Part shown: one piece after another, positions 1-8,399 of the stretch
Layout: the number at the start of each line of letters is the position of its first letter
Position numbering within the stretch: position 1 is the first letter of the stretch
Source of the DNA: an unicellular cyanobacterium SU3
GTDB lineage: Bacteria > Cyanobacteriota > Cyanobacteriia > Cyanobacteriales > Microcystaceae
Direction: 5' to 3'
Length of the DNA: 64,000 nucleotides
NCBI GenBank assembly: GCA_002172675.1
Contig: NETF01000091.1
Coordinates: 1-64,000 of the forward strand
Program-made: the position numbers and the translations under genes
The notes under the pieces: generated by a model
Databases searched by the model: none
The model's input: only the letters and a program-made list of their open reading frames with translations
What the model was told of the DNA's origin: nothing

Positions 1-1
1 A

Positions 2-127
2 AAACATGGACGAAGAGAAAGAAGTCTTTTTCGCTATGGACTTGACCATTTACGTTCCATTGTTAATGATCTTGACTTAAAACATTCTGAGTTTTTAGAA
101 TGCTTATATTTTTTGTCCTGTACTTAG
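2..127 (+). mobile_element. C-terminal end of an IS4-like DDE transposase (cut by window edge)
   Basis: Frame 2 reads 41 residues without a stop to TAG at 125-127. The peptide contains RYGLDHLRSIV and ends EFLECLYFLSCT, which resembles the C-terminus of IS4-type transposases common in cyanobacteria. The rest of the element lies left of the window, so its intactness and the outer inverted repeat cannot be judged. I see no clear terminal repeat between 128 and 239. Confidence 0.6.
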
Positions 128-239
128 TTTTCAGCTTACTACTTCTCTGTTTTCTCATCCCAGACTCAGATTTTACTAATCAGTTTCTCATGTTTATCCT
201 GCAAATTATATTTCAACGTTATCCAAACTATTTAAAACC

Positions 240-860
240 ATGAATTCTCATCATCACTCGCTATTAACTCTTATCAAAGGAATTTTCAAACAGAAATCTT
301 TAGCAGTGACCTGTACCTCTGGGATTGCCTTAGCACTGTCTTTTCCCGTATCGACTAATGCTATGGTACTTAACTTTCAGGCTGATCTCACCGGCGATCA
401 AGAAGTGCCTCCTGTACTCACTACTGCACAGGGAAGTGCTGAAGGAACTTTAACTGGAGACCCTGGCAGTTATGTCTTTACCTATGAAATTAATTACGCT
501 GGCTTAAGCAGTCCCATCGCTCCTATCGGTGCTACTGGAGGTCACATTCATAATGCTCCTGTCGGCTTCAATGGACCGATTGTCCACATTTTAGATACAG
601 ATTTCTTTGATTATACTGGCACTACCGAAGGCACTATCATCGGAGATTGGCGATTTGATGATGCCACCAATCCCTTAACCGATCTCCTTGCCGATTCTTT
701 AAAATCTGGCAACTTGTATTTTAATCTCCATACTCAAAACTTTAATGGTGGCGAAATTAGGGGACAACTAACTTCCGTGCCGGAACCCAATACCATTCTG
801 GGTCTTGGCCTTTTGGCTGGAACAGCTTTAGGCTTTAGAAAAAAACAGGGTCACGGATAA
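240..860 (+). CDS. CHRD-domain exported protein with PEP-CTERM anchor signal
   Basis: This 206-residue protein has an N-terminal signal (hydrophobic stretch about residues 21-41, ending FPVSTNA). A CHRD domain follows from about 43 to 178, with QEVPP near its start, a GGHIHN segment and a closing NGGEIRGQL. The C-terminus from residue 180 is a PEP-CTERM tail: VPEPN, a hydrophobic helix, then FRKK. Such proteins are exported and processed by an exosortase, which is not in this window. The CHRD domain is a beta-rich fold found in secreted proteins, of unknown function here. The gene stands alone downstream of the transposase tail. Confidence 0.85.
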   Translation: MNSHHHSLLTLIKGIFKQKSLAVTCTSGIALALSFPVSTNAMVLNFQADLTGDQEVPPVLTTAQGSAEGTLTGDPGSYVFTYEINYAGLSSPIAPIGATGGHIHNAPVGFNGPIVHILDTDFFDYTGTTEGTIIGDWRFDDATNPLTDLLADSLKSGNLYFNLHTQNFNGGEIRGQLTSVPEPNTILGLGLLAGTALGFRKKQGHG

Positions 861-1047
861 GCAATTTTTTCTTAATTTATTACAAGTTAAACTCAACCCA
901 CACAATCTGCTTAATATTTTCAATCACAATTAGGGGAATTTTTATTTCACCTCTTGATCTATTGATGTAAAAATTGTTGTGAAAAAGAAAAGATAAAGGG
1001 AAATTCTTCAATTTTGGGGAGTTTCCTTTTGTCTGTTTCCTTTTGCC

Positions 1048-1106
1048 ATCCCCCCTATACCCCAACCTCCCTTTAAAAGGGGGACAGGAGGGATAGGAGG
1101 AGTTAG
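1048..1106. repeat. GC-skewed intergenic repeat with palindromic core
   Basis: A run of C-rich then G-rich sequence surrounds the perfect odd palindrome CCCTTT-A-AAAGGG at 1069-1081. Sequences of the type CCTCCCTTTAAAAGGGGG are common intergenic repeats in cyanobacteria. Small open frames across it look like chance reading of low-complexity DNA. Confidence 0.4.
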
Positions 1107-1137
1107 AGGGAGGATTATCGAAAGTGCAAGATATAAA

Positions 1138-1833
1138 TTAAACTTGTCCATAAACCGAAATCGCTGAACCCCTAATATCCTTAGCTTCTTCAGACGCAAG
1201 AAAACAAATAACCTGCGCTAAAGAATGAGGAGACACCCATTTTGACGCATTTTCCTCTCCCATTGCTTCGCGGTTGGCAGGGGTATCAATAACACTAGGA
1301 AGCACACTGTTAGCGGTAATATTAAGTTCTTTTGTCTCTTCTGCGATAGACTTGGTTAACGCAACCACACCCGCTTTAGAGGCACAATAAGACCCTAGAT
1401 TGGCATCCGGTTCCACGGCACCACGGGACCCTACGGTGACAATTCTGCCATATCCTGACTTGTACATGGCGCCTAAACAATATTTACACAGTAAGAAAGT
1501 GCTATTCAGGTTTAAATCAATCGCAGATTTCCAGTCTTCGTATGATTGTTTATGAGTTTCTCCCATAGAAAAACCCCCCATAAGATGGATTAAAACATCA
1601 ACTTTATTTAAGTCATTAACTAACTGTTTAACTACGTTTTCGTCTAGTAAATCGGCTTTAACAAAACGAATTTTCTCAAAATCTGTCGGAGCTAATTTAT
1701 CCTTAAGGCGTGTAACCTCTGTTTCATCTCGATAGGGAATCGTTACCTTTGCCCCTCGCTTCACCACTTCTGGCGTTACCCCTAATCCTAATCCGCCAGT
1801 TCCGCCGGTTAATAAAACTTGTTTACCTTCCAT
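1138..1833 (-). CDS. short-chain dehydrogenase/reductase (SDR) family oxidoreductase
   Basis: This is a 231-residue classical SDR fold protein. The N-terminal dinucleotide-binding loop is TGGTGGLG (about residues 10-17), and the catalytic set is visible as Ser in VTVGSRG and the YxxxK motif as YCASK. It therefore probably catalyses NAD(P)H-dependent oxidoreduction of a small carbonyl or alcohol substrate. The substrate cannot be predicted. It is transcribed divergently from glgC, with 319 bases between them holding a 19-bp palindrome. Confidence 0.85.
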   Translation of the reverse strand: MEGKQVLLTGGTGGLGLGVTPEVVKRGAKVTIPYRDETEVTRLKDKLAPTDFEKIRFVKADLLDENVVKQLVNDLNKVDVLIHLMGGFSMGETHKQSYEDWKSAIDLNLNSTFLLCKYCLGAMYKSGYGRIVTVGSRGAVEPDANLGSYCASKAGVVALTKSIAEETKELNITANSVLPSVIDTPANREAMGEENASKWVSPHSLAQVICFLASEEAKDIRGSAISVYGQV

Positions 1834-1921
1834 AATTAATACTATCTATAATGTCCTCTATCTATTGACCAATATAACGTTAAAAACAACATCTTCCCAA
1901 GGGTGTATTTTCCAATACATT

Positions 1922-1940
1922 GCTAGAAAAATTTTCTAGC
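1922..1940. promoter_or_regulatory. 19-bp perfect palindrome between divergent SDR and glgC genes
   Basis: GCTAGAAAA-A-TTTTCTAGC is a perfect odd-length palindrome. It lies 89 bases upstream of the SDR start and about 212 upstream of glgC. Because both genes read away from it, a terminator role is unlikely and an operator is the simplest reading. I see nothing else distinct in 1834-2152 apart from the glgC ribosome-binding site (AGGAG just before 2153). Confidence 0.45.
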
Positions 1941-2152
1941 TAAGTCAATTATTTTTTGAGCAATTTGACAACACCTAGAAAACTATGGTAAATCTTAACA
2001 AAAAGTCACATCACTCATGATTGAGAATAAATCATATTGCCACAGTCTACAAGTCAAAAGTAAAACTAGCTTTGTATGAAGGTTAGACAACAATAGACAG
2101 TATTAACCTTTGTTTCGACCCTTACAAGAAAACGATTAACTAGGAGAAATTT

Positions 2153-3442
2153 ATGAATAACGTACTTTCAATTATCCTTGGTGGTGGCGCAGGAACCCGA
2201 CTTTATCCCTTAACGAAAACTAGAGCTAAACCTGCTGTTCCCTTAGCTGGAAAACATCGATTAATTGATATTCCTATCAGTAACTGCATTAATTCTAATG
2301 TTCATAAAATTTATGTATTAACCCAATTTAATTCCGCTTCATTAAACCAACATATTTCCCGTTCTTATAACTTTTCGGGATTTCAGCAAGGATTTGTAGA
2401 AATCTTAGCAGCCCAACAAACCCCAGAAAATATGAATTGGTTCCAAGGAACCGCCGATGCAGTGAGACAATATTTATGGCTGTTTGACAGAGCAGAAGCG
2501 GATGAATATTTAATCCTTTCCGGGGATCATTTATATCGCATGGACTATCGTGATTTTATTAAACATCATCGAGAAACCAATGCAGATATTAGTCTGTCAG
2601 TGCTTCCGGTAGATGAAAAACAAGCCTCTAGTTTTGGTTTAATGAAGATTGATGATACTGGTCGTATTATTGACTTCCAGGAAAAACCGAAAGGGGATGA
2701 TCTCAAACGGATGGAAGTGGATACCACAACCCTTGGACTTTCAGCAGAAGAGTCTAAAATTAAGCCCTATATTGCCTCGATGGGGATTTATTTATTTAAA
2801 CGAGAAGTCTTGATCGATTTACTTAAACAGCAACCAGACTGTACTGATTTTGGTAAAGAAATCATTCCCAACGCTATCAAAGACTTGAATATACAAGCCT
2901 ATCTCTTCAATGATTATTGGGAAGATATCGGAACCATTGAAGCCTTTTTCAATGCTAACTTAGCCCTAGCAAAACAGCCGAATCCCTCCTTTAGTTTTTA
3001 TGATAAAGCGGCTCCTATTTACACCAGAGCGCGTTATTTACCCCCCACCAAACAACTAAAATGTGAAGTGATTCAGTCCATGATTAGTGAGGGTTGTGTC
3101 TTAAAAGACTGCTATATCGAAAACTCTGTCATCGGTATTCGTTCTCGGATTGATTCGGGTTGCACTATCAAAAATGTCTTACTCATGGGAGCAGATTATT
3201 ATCAATCTGATTTTGAAAACGAAGGAGATTGCTCCTTAGAGAACATTCCCATCGGTATCGGGTCTAATACCACCATTGACCACGCCATTATTGATAAAAA
3301 TGCTCGTATTGGCTGCAACGTCAAGATTATTAATAAAGATAATGTCAGTGAAGCTGAAAAAGAAGATCAAGGCTTTTATATTCGCAGTAACATTATCACC
3401 GTTGTCAAAGATGCAGTCATTCCTCACGATACGGTAATTTAA
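2153..3442 (+). CDS. glgC: glucose-1-phosphate adenylyltransferase (ADP-glucose pyrophosphorylase)
   Basis: The 429-residue protein makes ADP-glucose from glucose 1-phosphate and ATP, the committed step of glycogen synthesis. Family marks are the nucleotide loop [18 protein letters not shown] (residues 10-27), [21 protein letters not shown], and the EKP and PYIASMGIY segments. A left-handed beta-helix C-terminal domain ends [13 protein letters not shown], which keeps the Lys expected at the 3-phosphoglycerate activator site. Length is full for the family. An AGGAG ribosome-binding site precedes the ATG. The transketolase-like gene starts 46 bases downstream on the same strand, so the two are probably co-transcribed. 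Confidence 0.95.
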   Translation: MNNVLSIILGGGAGTRLYPLTKTRAKPAVPLAGKHRLIDIPISNCINSNVHKIYVLTQFNSASLNQHISRSYNFSGFQQGFVEILAAQQTPENMNWFQGTADAVRQYLWLFDRAEADEYLILSGDHLYRMDYRDFIKHHRETNADISLSVLPVDEKQASSFGLMKIDDTGRIIDFQEKPKGDDLKRMEVDTTTLGLSAEESKIKPYIASMGIYLFKREVLIDLLKQQPDCTDFGKEIIPNAIKDLNIQAYLFNDYWEDIGTIEAFFNANLALAKQPNPSFSFYDKAAPIYTRARYLPPTKQLKCEVIQSMISEGCVLKDCYIENSVIGIRSRIDSGCTIKNVLLMGADYYQSDFENEGDCSLENIPIGIGSNTTIDHAIIDKNARIGCNVKIINKDNVSEAEKEDQGFYIRSNIITVVKDAVIPHDTVI

Positions 3443-3487
3443 AACCTTGAAAACCCAACTAATTAAACATACATAGAGAACAATAAA

Positions 3488-5404
3488 ATGGCAACCCAAA
3501 CCTTTCCTATCGATTTAACCGCTTATCAACCCCTAAATTTAGATCCCACTCAACCTAAATTAAGCCAACAACAAAAAGAAACCCTCAAACATAATATTCA
3601 ACTGTGTCGAGATGTGATTATTTTCTTCACTGCGACAGGTGCCGCTAAAGGGGTAGGTGGTCATACTGGCGGTCCTTATGATACCGTTCCTGAAGTAATG
3701 ATTCTCGATGGTTTATTCAGAGGTGTGCCAGATAAATTTGTGCCTATTTTCTTCGATGAAGCCGGTCACAGGGTGGCGACTCAATACCTCATTTCAACCT
3801 TAAGGGGTCAATTACCGGCCGAGAAACTACTGCACTACCGAGAAGCTTATTCAAAACTCCCCGGACACCCAGAATTAGGGTTAACCCCAGGGGTTCAATT
3901 TAGTTCGGGACGCTTGGGTCATATGTGGCCTTATGTGAATGGGATAGCAATGGCGAACCCGGATAAAATTGTCTTCTGTTTGGGATCTGATGGTTCCCAA
4001 CAAGAAGGAAACGACGCAGAAGCAGCCCGTTTAGCTGTGTCTCAAAATCTCAACGTTAAATTAATTATTGATGATAATGATGTAACGATTGCTGGCCACC
4101 CCTCTGAATATCAAAAAGGCTTTGATGTGGCTCGTACCCTAGAAGGTCACGGACTAACGACATTTACTGGAGAAGGTGAAGACATCGAGAGTCTTTATAA
4201 CCGCATTTATCAAGCCATTAGTAACGATGGTCCGATGGCGGTGATTAATAAGCGGAAAATGTCTGTGGGTGTAGAGGGAATTGAAGGAACCCCCGAAGGC
4301 CATGACGTGATTCCCGTCGATGCTGCGATCGCTTATTTAGAAAACCGAGGTCACACTGAAGCAGTCGACTATCTCAAAAGCATTTCTAAAGCAAAAAATC
4401 CCTACACTTATATGGGATCAACCGAAGAAGTGGGATCAAACCGTAACATTTTCGGGGATACGGTGGTTTCTATCTTAGATTCCATGAGGGATCAAGACCG
4501 CAAAGACAAAATTATGTGTATTGATAATGATTTAGAAGGATCTTGTGGTCTTAAACAGATTCGTAAAGCTTATCCTGATATCTTCGTCAGTGGGGGTATT
4601 ATGGAACGGGGTAACTTCTTGGCTGCGGCTGGTTTTGGCATGGAGGAAGGAAAACAAGGAATTTATGCAACCTTCAGTGCCTTCTTAGAAATGTGTGTTT
4701 CTGAAATTAGTATGGCTCGACTGAACGGGTCTAATGTGCTGTGTCATTTCTCTCACGCAGGAATAGACGACATGGCGGATAATACCTGTCACTTCGGTAT
4801 TAATAATATGTTCGCTGACAATGGACTCGAAGAAGGGGACGAAACCCGTCTTTATTTCCCCGGTGATCCAGGACAGATGATCGCCTGTGTCAAAGCGGTG
4901 TTTAATGATCCAGGGTTACGGTTTATCTTTTCCACTCGTTCTAAGGTTCCCCATCTTTTAGATAGTAATGGGAATAAACTCTATGGAGATGATTATCAAT
5001 TTACTCCTGGAAAAGACGAAGTGATACGGGAAGGAACTGCCGGTTATGTGGTTAGTTTCGGCGAATGTCTTTATCGTGCTTTAGATGCAGTTGAACAGTT
5101 GAAACAAGAGGGTTTAGATGTGGGTTTAATCAATAAATCTACTTTAAACGTGGTGGATGAAGAGATGATGGAGAAAATCGGTAACTCTCCTTTTGTTATG
5201 GTAGCTGAAGCGTTTAACCGTCGTACCGGACTGGGTAGCCGTTTCGGGACTTGGTTATTAGAACGGGGTTATACGCCTAAATATGCCCATTTAGGAACCT
5301 ATCAAGAAGGTTGCGGCGGTTTATGGGAACAATATCCCTATCAAGGACTTGATCCCAAGGGTATTATGAGTCATGTTAAGGCTTTATCTAAAGGCATTAA
5401 TTAA
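3488..5404 (+). CDS. divergent transketolase-family enzyme
   Basis: This 638-residue protein has transketolase architecture. The thiamine diphosphate-binding domain shows PGHPE, TPGV and GRLGHMW segments, and the cofactor motif GSDGSQQEG followed by DDNDVTIAGH (about residues 167-205). A pyrimidine-binding domain (SCGLKQIRKAYPD, FSHAGIDDMADNT) and a C-terminal transketolase domain (VVSFGECLYRALDA) follow. It is unlike ordinary cyanobacterial transketolase (about 670 residues, SGHPG near the N-terminus): that segment reads GGHTGGPYD here. Sugar-phosphate C2 transfer is the family reaction; the actual substrate is not assured. It follows glgC and ends in a hairpin terminator, which suggests a link to carbon storage. 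Confidence 0.75.
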   Translation: MATQTFPIDLTAYQPLNLDPTQPKLSQQQKETLKHNIQLCRDVIIFFTATGAAKGVGGHTGGPYDTVPEVMILDGLFRGVPDKFVPIFFDEAGHRVATQYLISTLRGQLPAEKLLHYREAYSKLPGHPELGLTPGVQFSSGRLGHMWPYVNGIAMANPDKIVFCLGSDGSQQEGNDAEAARLAVSQNLNVKLIIDDNDVTIAGHPSEYQKGFDVARTLEGHGLTTFTGEGEDIESLYNRIYQAISNDGPMAVINKRKMSVGVEGIEGTPEGHDVIPVDAAIAYLENRGHTEAVDYLKSISKAKNPYTYMGSTEEVGSNRNIFGDTVVSILDSMRDQDRKDKIMCIDNDLEGSCGLKQIRKAYPDIFVSGGIMERGNFLAAAGFGMEEGKQGIYATFSAFLEMCVSEISMARLNGSNVLCHFSHAGIDDMADNTCHFGINNMFADNGLEEGDETRLYFPGDPGQMIACVKAVFNDPGLRFIFSTRSKVPHLLDSNGNKLYGDDYQFTPGKDEVIREGTAGYVVSFGECLYRALDAVEQLKQEGLDVGLINKSTLNVVDEEMMEKIGNSPFVMVAEAFNRRTGLGSRFGTWLLERGYTPKYAHLGTYQEGCGGLWEQYPYQGLDPKGIMSHVKALSKGIN

Positions 5405-5414
5405 TTAATGTTAT

Positions 5415-5437
5415 GGGGGTCAACAGTTGTTGACTCC
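5415..5437 (+). terminator. hairpin terminator after the transketolase-like gene
   Basis: GGGGTCAACA (5416-5425) pairs with TGTTGACTCC (5428-5437) with one G-T pair, 11 bases after the stop codon. No strong T-run follows. Nearly the same stem occurs after ftsZ (48139-48164), so it is a recurring hairpin type in this genome. Confidence 0.6.
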
Positions 5438-5467
5438 TAGGAAAGAAAATTTATAACATAAATATTA

Positions 5468-5701
5468 TTACTTCCAAAACTTATCATTTAACAATTTTTC
5501 TACATCACTGAGAAAAGGACAAATTTCAGGAAAATAAGTATCGGGATAATCTTCTTTCATCGCTTCTAAGGCTTCTTGATAAGACTCTGGAAAGATTTCT
5601 AACATGAATCCTTTTAAACTAGGAGAATTCTTAAATTCTCTTTTCAATCTTTTACGAAAATTTCTAATTTCTATTTCCCATTCTCGATAACAGTGATTCA
5701 A
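5468..5701 (-). pseudogene. C-terminal remnant of a DUF29 gene
   Basis: The 77-residue reading frame matches only the C-terminal half of DUF29 proteins: a basic helix (EWEIEIRNFRKRLKREF), NSPSLK, then the closing FPEICPF and DKFW. Full DUF29 proteins are about 140-150 residues and begin with a YEQDF segment. Here the frame has only a TTG as possible start and runs into a stop six codons further upstream. A matching DUF29 N-terminus lies at 6502-6552 on the same strand, with the DUF2267 gene between. DUF29 is of unknown function and abundant in cyanobacteria. Confidence 0.7.
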
Positions 5702-5850
5702 AATTTCTGAGTAGTTTTACTCAGTTTAATACTTTGCAGACACACTCTAGACAAGATATCTCAAACTTCTGAGAGATGCTAAATGTTTCAACCTGTGTAA
5801 ATTTATCTATATAAACAAAATTGTTCTACATTAGAAAGTACCAAGAAAAA

Positions 5851-6390
5851 ATGCCGGATGAAACATTAAAGAAAAATCTGCCCGAAATCGATTCGACGGA
5901 GTTAGAAGATTCCAGAACCGTCATCGCTGACGAGAATCGCTCATTTTTGGAGAAAGTCATGGTCAAAGGGGGATTTGCTAATCCCTATGATGCAAGAGAC
6001 TTTACTGACGTAGTATTTCGGATCATGCGCGATTTAATGGAGACAGAAACAGCCGATCGCGTCGAAGGAGAACTACACCAAGAGGTTATGTCGACGGATG
6101 AAAAAGCACTACAGATGGAAGTAGCTGAACTTTGGAAAGATCGCAATCCACTGGTCGGGTTTTTGAGTCGAGTACGTCCGCCTTGGCAAGGGCCAGGGAT
6201 CTTTAAAATCGACTCTGATCGCTTCCTCTTCCGCGCTGCCAATGAAGGAGGACTAGCACCACAGATTGATCGAGAGCAAGCTGTTAAAGCCGTGTTTTCT
6301 GCTACTAAAGACGAACTTTCCGCAGAACGGATTGAGGAGATTGCCGGTTGGTTGCCGGACTACGTACAGAAACTTTGGCGAGAGGCTTAA
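5851..6390 (+). CDS. DUF2267 domain protein
   Basis: I chose the ATG at 5851 rather than the TTG at 5821. This gives a 179-residue acidic protein. It matches DUF2267, an alpha-helical repeat domain of unknown function: [23 protein letters not shown], then [26 protein letters not shown], and a second half with [34 protein letters not shown]. The protein is soluble with no signal peptide. It sits between the two halves of a DUF29 gene read from the other strand, so it may have arrived by insertion. Confidence 0.7.
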   Translation: MPDETLKKNLPEIDSTELEDSRTVIADENRSFLEKVMVKGGFANPYDARDFTDVVFRIMRDLMETETADRVEGELHQEVMSTDEKALQMEVAELWKDRNPLVGFLSRVRPPWQGPGIFKIDSDRFLFRAANEGGLAPQIDREQAVKAVFSATKDELSAERIEEIAGWLPDYVQKLWREA

Positions 6391-6501
6391 GCTAATAGCA
6401 AATTATTTCTACTGCTCTGATTGATAAAAAATCACCGATTAATCGTAGGGGTTGAGCAAATCAATCCCTATTCAGTATTGTTTATCTTCATTATTTTGTA
6501 C

Positions 6502-6552
6502 TCATAAAGCAAAATCTTGCTCATACAAGGTTTTTGTATTAATTAAAGTCAT
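6502..6552 (-). pseudogene. N-terminal remnant of a DUF29 gene
   Basis: On the minus strand an AGGAG site precedes ATG at 6552 and the frame reads MTLINTKTLYEQDFAL, then TGA at 6502-6504. LYEQDF followed by A/Y, L and W is the standard start of DUF29 proteins. The stop falls where a Trp codon (TGG) is expected, so one base change, or loss of everything downstream, ended the gene. Sequence beyond the stop shows no more DUF29 similarity in any frame. The C-terminal part is at 5468-5701. Confidence 0.6.
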
Positions 6553-6567
6553 GATTTTTCTCCTATT

Positions 6568-7161
6568 TCATGAGTTTCTATTTCTAGGATAATGAACTTT
6601 ACAAGGACTACCCCAAGCTACCATTGCACTAGGAATATCCTTGAAAACACTGCTTCTAGCTCCGATAACCGCATTAGAACCAATTTTAACCCCAGGGGCA
6701 ATCAAACAGTCGGTCGCTATCCAAACCCCATTACCAATAGTAATCGGTTTAACCATCAAATTAAAGGTTTGATCTTGAAAATCGTGACTTCCTGTACATA
6801 AATAACACTTCTGAGAAATAACACTATGAGACCCAATTTTTATGGCTTCTAAACTATAGAAAACCACATTATCTCCAACCCAGCTATGGTCCCCGATGCT
6901 AACCTTCCAAGGATAGGTAAAACGGGCTGTCGGACGAATAATAACTCTTTTGCCAATGGTTGCCCCAAAACGACGCAATAACCAACATCGAAAGCCATTA
7001 GCATTATGTAAACTCAAGGGAAAGGCAATCGATTGTATTAACCACCATAGTAAGACATACCAACCAGGACGACCTCGATCATACCAAGATTGGTCATATT
7101 GACTTAAATCAATCCAAGGCTGATCATCAGTAATGGGAGGAGAATTTGACTCTAATTCCAT
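6568..7161 (-). CDS. WcaF-like hexapeptide-repeat acetyltransferase
   Basis: This 197-residue protein begins with a short WcaF-type region (DLSQYDQSWYDRGRPGWYVLLWW). It continues with left-handed beta-helix hexapeptide repeats such as IGKRVI, IGDHSWVGDNVV, IGSHSVISQ, IGNGVWIATDCLI and IGSNAVIGARS. It carries the usual GSHDF acetyl-CoA transferase segment. The family O-acetylates sugars of exopolysaccharide. It starts 4 bases after the end of the upstream glycosyltransferase gene, so the two almost certainly form one transcription unit for surface polysaccharide. Confidence 0.8.
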   Translation of the reverse strand: MELESNSPPITDDQPWIDLSQYDQSWYDRGRPGWYVLLWWLIQSIAFPLSLHNANGFRCWLLRRFGATIGKRVIIRPTARFTYPWKVSIGDHSWVGDNVVFYSLEAIKIGSHSVISQKCYLCTGSHDFQDQTFNLMVKPITIGNGVWIATDCLIAPGVKIGSNAVIGARSSVFKDIPSAMVAWGSPCKVHYPRNRNS

Positions 7162-7165
7162 TCTT

Positions 7166-8116
7166 TTATAACTTAACTTTTATCGGTTCTGAGTTTGTTT
7201 GTGAGTCGGTGGTTTGGGGATTAGTGTTAACATTTAATTGTCCACCAAATTGTCGTAATTCGTAAAGTTTTACGCCGATTTGATACTCATATTGGCTGAG
7301 TAAACGACCGTAAATGTAGCCGGCACGACCATCTAAAAATCCTAAACGAATAAAGTAAAATAAAACAAATCTTAGGAGGGGTTTAAAAGGAAGTTTAACC
7401 CATATTTTCTTAAGGAATCGTTTCTTTTGAACGGCATCTCCGAATAAATTGGCTCCAATAGTGCCACTCTCATCTTGACCCGTTAATAAATTATAATAAA
7501 CTCGTGCTTCCCAGTTAGAATAACGGTTATGTCGTTGTAACCAATGATAAATATCACGAAAGTCGATATGCAGCATATCTTCTTTAAGATAACCTACATT
7601 TCCTTGTAATATAACGTGTTCATGAACTTCGTTATCCCCTGTATTGGGAATATCTTCCGTATTTAAGTTTTCGTAACGCCCTAATTTATGGCGAAATAGC
7701 CGTAAATTCCAGTCGGGATATTTGCCACCGTAACGAATCCATTTTCCTAAGAAAAATACTTTACGATTGAGATAATAACCGTTAAAGTTATCATCTTTAA
7801 TCCCTTGTTCTATTTCATCCCATAATTCAGGAGTAATTCGTTCATCACAATCGACAATTAAAACCCATTCATTACGAAAAGGTAAATTCTCTAAAGACCA
7901 ATTTTTCTTTTTCGGCCAACGTCCATTAAAGTGGAATTGAACCACATTGGCTCCATGTTGCTCACTAATCTCGATAGAGCGATCGCTACTTTGAGAGTCA
8001 ACCACAAAGACTTCATCCGCTCTAGCAACACTTTCTAGGCAAGCAGGTAAATTAAGTTCTTCATTCAAAGCGGGAATGAGCACAGAAACTGGAACTTTAG
8101 CAGTCATTTTAGACAT
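7166..8116 (-). CDS. family 2 glycosyltransferase, polysaccharide biosynthesis
   Basis: The 316-residue protein opens with the GT2 signature SVLIPALNEELNLPACLESV, then the nucleotide-sugar site VFVVDSQSSDRS and the metal-binding DCDER motif. A C-terminal aromatic and basic region (FKPLLRFVLFYFIRLGFLDGRAGYIYG) is typical of membrane-associated GT2 enzymes that act with WcaF-like acetyltransferases, including those of hormogonium and sheath polysaccharide loci. The first ATG (8116) and the fourth codon ATG are both possible starts. It is the first gene of a two-gene operon. Confidence 0.8.
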   Translation of the reverse strand: MSKMTAKVPVSVLIPALNEELNLPACLESVARADEVFVVDSQSSDRSIEISEQHGANVVQFHFNGRWPKKKNWSLENLPFRNEWVLIVDCDERITPELWDEIEQGIKDDNFNGYYLNRKVFFLGKWIRYGGKYPDWNLRLFRHKLGRYENLNTEDIPNTGDNEVHEHVILQGNVGYLKEDMLHIDFRDIYHWLQRHNRYSNWEARVYYNLLTGQDESGTIGANLFGDAVQKKRFLKKIWVKLPFKPLLRFVLFYFIRLGFLDGRAGYIYGRLLSQYEYQIGVKLYELRQFGGQLNVNTNPQTTDSQTNSEPIKVKL

Positions 8117-8221
8117 TCTTGTTAAGGGTTAATCTTAATTAATATTATAGGTAATAGGAAATCATGGGGAGTCTTTACAGCAAATCTCAATTCAGTGTAT
8201 CAATATTTTAGTTACGTTGAG

Positions 8222-8257
8222 TGTGGGGAGTTTGGGGAGTTTGGGGAGTTTGGGGAG
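8222..8257. repeat. 9-bp tandem repeat, four copies
   Basis: The unit TTTGGGGAG occurs three times exactly (8231-8257), with a leading variant TGTGGGGAG at 8222. It is a short-sequence repeat of the type scattered through cyanobacterial intergenic DNA. It lies between the divergent glycosyltransferase and efflux operons. Nothing else distinct is seen in 8117-8399. Confidence 0.8.
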
Positions 8258-8399
8258 AATTTTTATAATGAATAGTTAATCTATTGATATGAAAACTGCT
8301 TTTAGGAGTCGACCGCATATAAGCGTTTTGATCCTTGCTATATTAAGAAATATAAAGACAACAAAGTAAAAAAAAAGAGAAAATTGAAATTGAGGATCA

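Noticed and set aside
880..1199. Two minus-strand open frames of about 60 codons
   Set aside because: They run through C-rich intergenic repeat DNA and into the SDR gene in another frame, with no family likeness.
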